Below, one piece after another: positions 5,606 to 8,667 of a stretch of 8,667 bases of DNA (position 1 is the first letter of the stretch; each line of letters begins with the position of its first letter). The stretch spans positions 1 to 8,667 of the forward strand of contig CAMKMR010000060.1 in the NCBI GenBank assembly GCA_946413945.1, written 5' to 3'. Source of the stretch: an uncultured Lachnospiraceae bacterium. Its GTDB lineage: Bacteria > Bacillota > Clostridia > Lachnospirales > Lachnospiraceae. The notes beneath the pieces were generated by a model. That model was not told the origin of the DNA. It ran no database searches and saw only the letters and a program-made list of their open reading frames with translations. The position numbers and the translations under genes were made by a program.

Positions 5606-7129
5606 TTACATTTCAAGTACACGTCTTGCTGATTCTTTATCATATTTTACTACACTCTTCCCTTTAGTCTCTATCTGATAAAGAGCATTAGCAGCAAAAT
5701 GTTCCGCTGACTGTTCAAGGTCTCGGCAGCCTGTTGTACCGGTACATTTTTCAATGATAAGTGAAAGCGCATCCTCACCGATTATACATTCATCTTCTCT
5801 CATGCTCATTCTCTTAAGAACCTTTGGAAGCGAGAACCTCTGGAAGATAAGTTTCTTTTCATCTGGTGTATAATCAGGTATATCCAGCACTGCAAAACGG
5901 CTCATGATAGGATCTGATATCCTGTTTTTCTCATTAGCTGTTGCTATAGGATAGACTCCGCTGGTTGGAATCATACATTCAATATAATTATCTGTATAAC
6001 CTATATTATCAAGCAGAGTAAGAAGCGCATCTGCAGGATTACCTGCTGCAGTCTTTGAATCTGCTTTATCAAGTTCATTTATGATAAATACCAGATTTGA
6101 TGCCCCGGCTCTTGAAAATGCTTCCATGATAAGTCCCGGCTTTGCATTAGAATAAACTCTCGGACTTCCCGTAAGAGCCTCAATATCATGGATCGTACTC
6201 ATATCAAGAGAGGTCCATGGCAACTTAAGTATTTTCGCAACCGCATAAGCAAGCTGAGATTTACCTACCCCGGCAGGTCCAGCAAGTAAAAGGCCATACG
6301 CCGGAAGAGTATGAGTTCTATTGATCTGAATAATAGTCTCTATAATCCTCTGTTTTACCTTGTCCATGCCGAACAGCTCTTCATCAAGTATCTTTCTTGC
6401 TGCAACCGGATCTATTGATTCAAAATAAGATCCCTTCCACTGAATATTAAGCATCATCGAAAGTGCTCTTTGTGCATGTCGTCTTTCATCATGACTGATC
6501 GCGGTACTTCTCTGGATCGCTAGATTTCTTGTAGCCCATTTTCTGATATCTGAAGGAAGTACATTTCCTGCACATGCTATAAAATCTGCCATTGAATTGA
6601 TATCTGTAAGGATAAGATTCTCATTTTCCTCTTCAACGTCCTCATCGGGATTATCAATTTCCTCTTCATCTATCTCACTAGAAAGCAGTCGCTGTATCAC
6701 TAACTGTACAAAACTATCTGTCTCTGATCTGATTTCTCCGGTCATTGAAACCGCATGTATCCTGTAAACGGCATATCCGTCCTTAGTAGGTCTGCCTGAA
6801 AGTTTTAAATTAGTGCTGCTGTTAGCCAGCCAGATATAAAGCTTTTCAAATCTGGAATCCATAGAAAGTATTTCAGTTTCATACCTATCCCCATCCTTAT
6901 CAAATCTGAAACCTGTCTTTTTGGAAGGATTTGTAAATACTCCTAACTGATGATGAAGCATTATCTCATCTGGATCCGAAAGGACCATGATAGGATCTTC
7001 CTTTGACAGCTCTTCGCAATCAGATTTAAATAATGTATAAGTTTTTTCGCCAGCTTTCTTTTCTGCTTCAGGCTTTGAATTAAAGTCAAAAACCTTTAAA
7101 TCATCTTCTAATGAATTTCTGAAGATCAT
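5606..7129 (-). CDS. Lon-like AAA+ ATPase lacking the protease domain
   Basis: This 507-residue cytoplasmic protein resembles the ATPase half of Lon protease. Residues 1-150 form an N-terminal region I do not recognise, followed by a very acidic linker (about 152-171). Residues 172-270 resemble the helical Lon middle region, with LNIQWKG (227-233) in place of Lon LPWGK and ILDEELFGMDKVKQRI (247-262) matching the Lon LDEDHYGLDKVKERI segment. The AAA+ module has Walker A GPAGVGKS (284-291), a Lon-type pore loop RVYSNAKPG (324-332, tyrosine 326), sensor 1 in ATAN (N399), arginine finger R411, and sensor 2 R469 in GCRDLEQ. Walker B reads VFIINE, with N351 in place of the usual Asp but E352 kept. 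The protein ends after the alpha-helical lid; there is no Ser-Lys peptidase domain, and a terminator follows at once, so this is not a recent truncation. It lies 36 bases after rlmI, with a GAGGTGG site. It may unfold or remodel proteins; a partner is not known. Confidence 0.85.
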   Translation of the reverse strand: MIFRNSLEDDLKVFDFNSKPEAEKKAGEKTYTLFKSDCEELSKEDPIMVLSDPDEIMLHHQLGVFTNPSKKTGFRFDKDGDRYETEILSMDSRFEKLYIWLANSSTNLKLSGRPTKDGYAVYRIHAVSMTGEIRSETDSFVQLVIQRLLSSEIDEEEIDNPDEDVEEENENLILTDINSMADFIACAGNVLPSDIRKWATRNLAIQRSTAISHDERRHAQRALSMMLNIQWKGSYFESIDPVAARKILDEELFGMDKVKQRIIETIIQINRTHTLPAYGLLLAGPAGVGKSQLAYAVAKILKLPWTSLDMSTIHDIEALTGSPRVYSNAKPGLIMEAFSRAGASNLVFIINELDKADSKTAAGNPADALLTLLDNIGYTDNYIECMIPTSGVYPIATANEKNRISDPIMSRFAVLDIPDYTPDEKKLIFQRFSLPKVLKRMSMREDECIIGEDALSLIIEKCTGTTGCRDLEQSAEHFAANALYQIETKGKSVVKYDKESARRVLEM

Positions 7130-7165
7130 CTGCCACCTCGCTAATCTAATCTGTCAAACTCTTAT

Positions 7166-8371
7166 TTACTTTTCGCTAACAACCTGGAAGATATAAAACT
7201 TAAGATAATATGAATTCTCATCATCAGCCCATAGGATAGGATGATCCGGAGCCTGAGTCTTAAATTCTATCTGTCTAAGTCTCTTATGCGCCGTCTTTGC
7301 AGCCTGACCAATCACCTTGGTAAAGTTCTCATAGTCCATAAAATGCGAACATGTACATGTTGCAAAATATCCACCATCATTTACTAACTTAAGCCCTGCT
7401 GTATTTATTGCTCTATATCCCTTAGTTGCCTGCTTTATAGTATTCTTAGACTTTGTAAATGCTGGAGGATCAAGGATAACAAGGTCAAACTTCTCATTTT
7501 CTTCAACCATCTTAGGTAACATTTCAAGAACATCATCAACCTTAAAGCTGACAATATCAGAAAAACCATTTAATCGAGCATTTTCTCTCGCCTGCTCAAT
7601 TGCAAGTTCTGAGGCATCTACCGCGATAACTTCTTTAGCCCCTCCAAGAGCAGCATTAAGTGCAAATGATCCTGTGTGAGTGAAACAATCTAACACTCTC
7701 TTACCTTTTGCTAATTTCTGAATAGACATTCTATTAAGCTTCTGGTCTAAGAAAAAGCCTGTCTTCTGGCCGTCTTTAACATCAACCTTATACTTAACAC
7801 CATTCTCTACAATGGTAACTTTCGTGTCGAACTCATTTCCAATAAAGCCCTTAAATCTTTCCATGCCTTCCTTAAGTCTTACTTTGGCATCGCTTCTTTC
7901 ATATACGCCACGGATTGTAATGCCATCTTCCTTAAGAATGTGCTTTAAGTCTTCTATTATCTTATTTTTAAATTTATCAATTCCTAAAGCCAGCGATTCA
8001 ACCACAAGCACATCACTATACTTGTCAACTACCAGCCCAGGAAAAAAATCTGCCTCACCAAAAATGATACGGCAGCTTGAAGTGTCGATTACATTTTTAC
8101 GATATTCCCAGGCATCTCTAACCCTCTGCATAATGAATTCATCATCAATTTCCTGATCTGCTTTTCTTGTCATCATTCTGATCCTGATAGTAGATGCAGA
8201 ATTAATGAATCCTCTGCCCATTGGATAGCCGTCAAAGTCATGTACGATGACTATATCTCCGTCCTCGTACTGACCCATAACTGACTCAATTTCGTTATCA
8301 AATACCCATGAACCACCGCTCTTTAATGTGCGGCCTTCACCTTTTTTTAATGTTACGATTGCATTACTCAT
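7166..8371 (-). CDS. rlmI: RlmI-type 23S rRNA methyltransferase (class I, SAM-dependent)
   Basis: This 401-residue protein resembles E. coli RlmI (about 396 residues), which methylates a 23S rRNA cytosine at C5. It begins with a PUA RNA-binding domain (about 1-75, with GGSWVFDNEIE). The middle domain leads to the family motif KDGQKTGFFLDQ (199-210). The Rossmann SAM-binding motif I is VLDCFTHTGSFAL (226-238), motif IV is DPPAF (301-305), and the candidate catalytic cysteine is in the TCS triplet at 340-342. The open frame could also start at a TTG at 8380, but ATG at 8371 fits the family start better. It overlaps the icd stop by eight bases and has only a weak ribosome binding site, so translation is probably coupled to icd. 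Family is strong; the exact target base is inferred from RlmI. Confidence 0.9.
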   Translation of the reverse strand: MSNAIVTLKKGEGRTLKSGGSWVFDNEIESVMGQYEDGDIVIVHDFDGYPMGRGFINSASTIRIRMMTRKADQEIDDEFIMQRVRDAWEYRKNVIDTSSCRIIFGEADFFPGLVVDKYSDVLVVESLALGIDKFKNKIIEDLKHILKEDGITIRGVYERSDAKVRLKEGMERFKGFIGNEFDTKVTIVENGVKYKVDVKDGQKTGFFLDQKLNRMSIQKLAKGKRVLDCFTHTGSFALNAALGGAKEVIAVDASELAIEQARENARLNGFSDIVSFKVDDVLEMLPKMVEENEKFDLVILDPPAFTKSKNTIKQATKGYRAINTAGLKLVNDGGYFATCTCSHFMDYENFTKVIGQAAKTAHKRLRQIEFKTQAPDHPILWADDENSYYLKFYIFQVVSEK

Positions 8372-8667
8372 TTGCTTCAAGTGTTCTTCTTATAGCTTTG
8401 ATGAAGTCTTCTGTATTAAGCTTCTTTGCATTTGGAAGGCTTGTGATAAGTAAGAGATCACCTGTCATCTCACCATTTTCAATAGTATCAATTGTTGCCT
8501 TCTCAAGTCTGTCAGCAAACTTTGAAAGTTCAGCGTTGTTATCAAGTTCGCCTCGCTTTCTTAAAGCTCCTGTCCAGGCAAAAATTGTTGCTACAGGGTT
8601 TGTTGATGTCTCCTCACCCTTAAGGTACTTATAATAATGTCTCTGAACTGTTCCGTGAGCAGCCTCA
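8364..8667 (-). CDS. icd: NADP-dependent isocitrate dehydrogenase, C-terminal part
   Basis: The last 100 residues of the enzyme are visible, in frame from 8666 to the TAA at 8364-8366; the rest lies beyond the right edge. The stretch EAAHGTVQRHY followed by KGEETSTNP and ATIFAWTGALRKRGEL is the NADP-binding and C-terminal signature of the eukaryote-like, homodimeric NADP isocitrate dehydrogenases, which convert isocitrate to 2-oxoglutarate. The enzyme works downstream of the citrate synthase encoded on the opposite strand of this window. It is upstream of and overlaps rlmI. The identification is strong even though only the tail is present. Confidence 0.93.
   Translation of the reverse strand, partial: EAAHGTVQRHYYKYLKGEETSTNPVATIFAWTGALRKRGELDNNAELSKFADRLEKATIDTIENGEMTGDLLLITSLPNAKKLNTEDFIKAIRRTLEANE

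Noticed and set aside
8372..8380. A TTG start giving rlmI three more residues.
   Set aside because: No better ribosome binding site is present for it, and the ATG at 8371 fits the usual family N-terminus; it cannot be fully excluded.

Overview
The window looks like a chromosomal piece of an AT-rich anaerobic Firmicute (Bacillota), most likely a member of the Lachnospiraceae. The evidence is the AT-rich composition, strong AGGAG-type ribosome binding sites, sigma-A-like promoters, a TrpR-like YerC/YecD protein, and the types of citrate synthase and NADP isocitrate dehydrogenase present. The family assignment is an inference from protein style, not a database result.

There are eight protein genes, two of them cut by the window edges. 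Left block (1-2813, minus strand): a cytoplasmic GH13 alpha-amylase, then the small TrpR-like regulator YerC, then a CNNM/CBS (HlyC/CorC-type) membrane protein that runs off the left edge. Spacings of 27 and 0 bases suggest one transcript from a good promoter at 2855-2883. Middle block (2990-4890, plus strand): an HD-domain phosphohydrolase and citrate synthase, probably read together from an extended -10 promoter at 2916-2924 that diverges from the amylase promoter. Citrate synthase ends inside a short tandem repeat (4883-4976), followed by a long two-way terminator hairpin (5016-5071).

Right block (5129-8667, minus strand), in transcription order: the C-terminus of NADP isocitrate dehydrogenase (icd), an RlmI-type rRNA methyltransferase overlapping it by 8 bases, a Lon-like AAA+ ATPase with no protease domain, a terminator hairpin, and a small heat shock protein (Hsp20) with its own promoter. 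Citrate synthase and isocitrate dehydrogenase, on opposite strands, are the two ends of the citrate to 2-oxoglutarate branch that supplies glutamate; no aconitase is visible here.

The most unusual gene is the 507-residue AAA+ protein. It keeps the Lon middle region, Walker A, pore-loop tyrosine, sensor 1, arginine finger and sensor 2, but has Asn in place of the Walker B Asp and stops cleanly before any peptidase domain. It lies next to Hsp20, so a protein-remodelling role is a reasonable inference. The second is the amylase, whose three catalytic acids are present while several residues around the -1 subsite and the usual calcium site are replaced. Most other content is ordinary housekeeping. 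No RNA gene, insertion sequence, CRISPR array or phage gene was seen, and no gene-free stretch exceeds about 240 bases.
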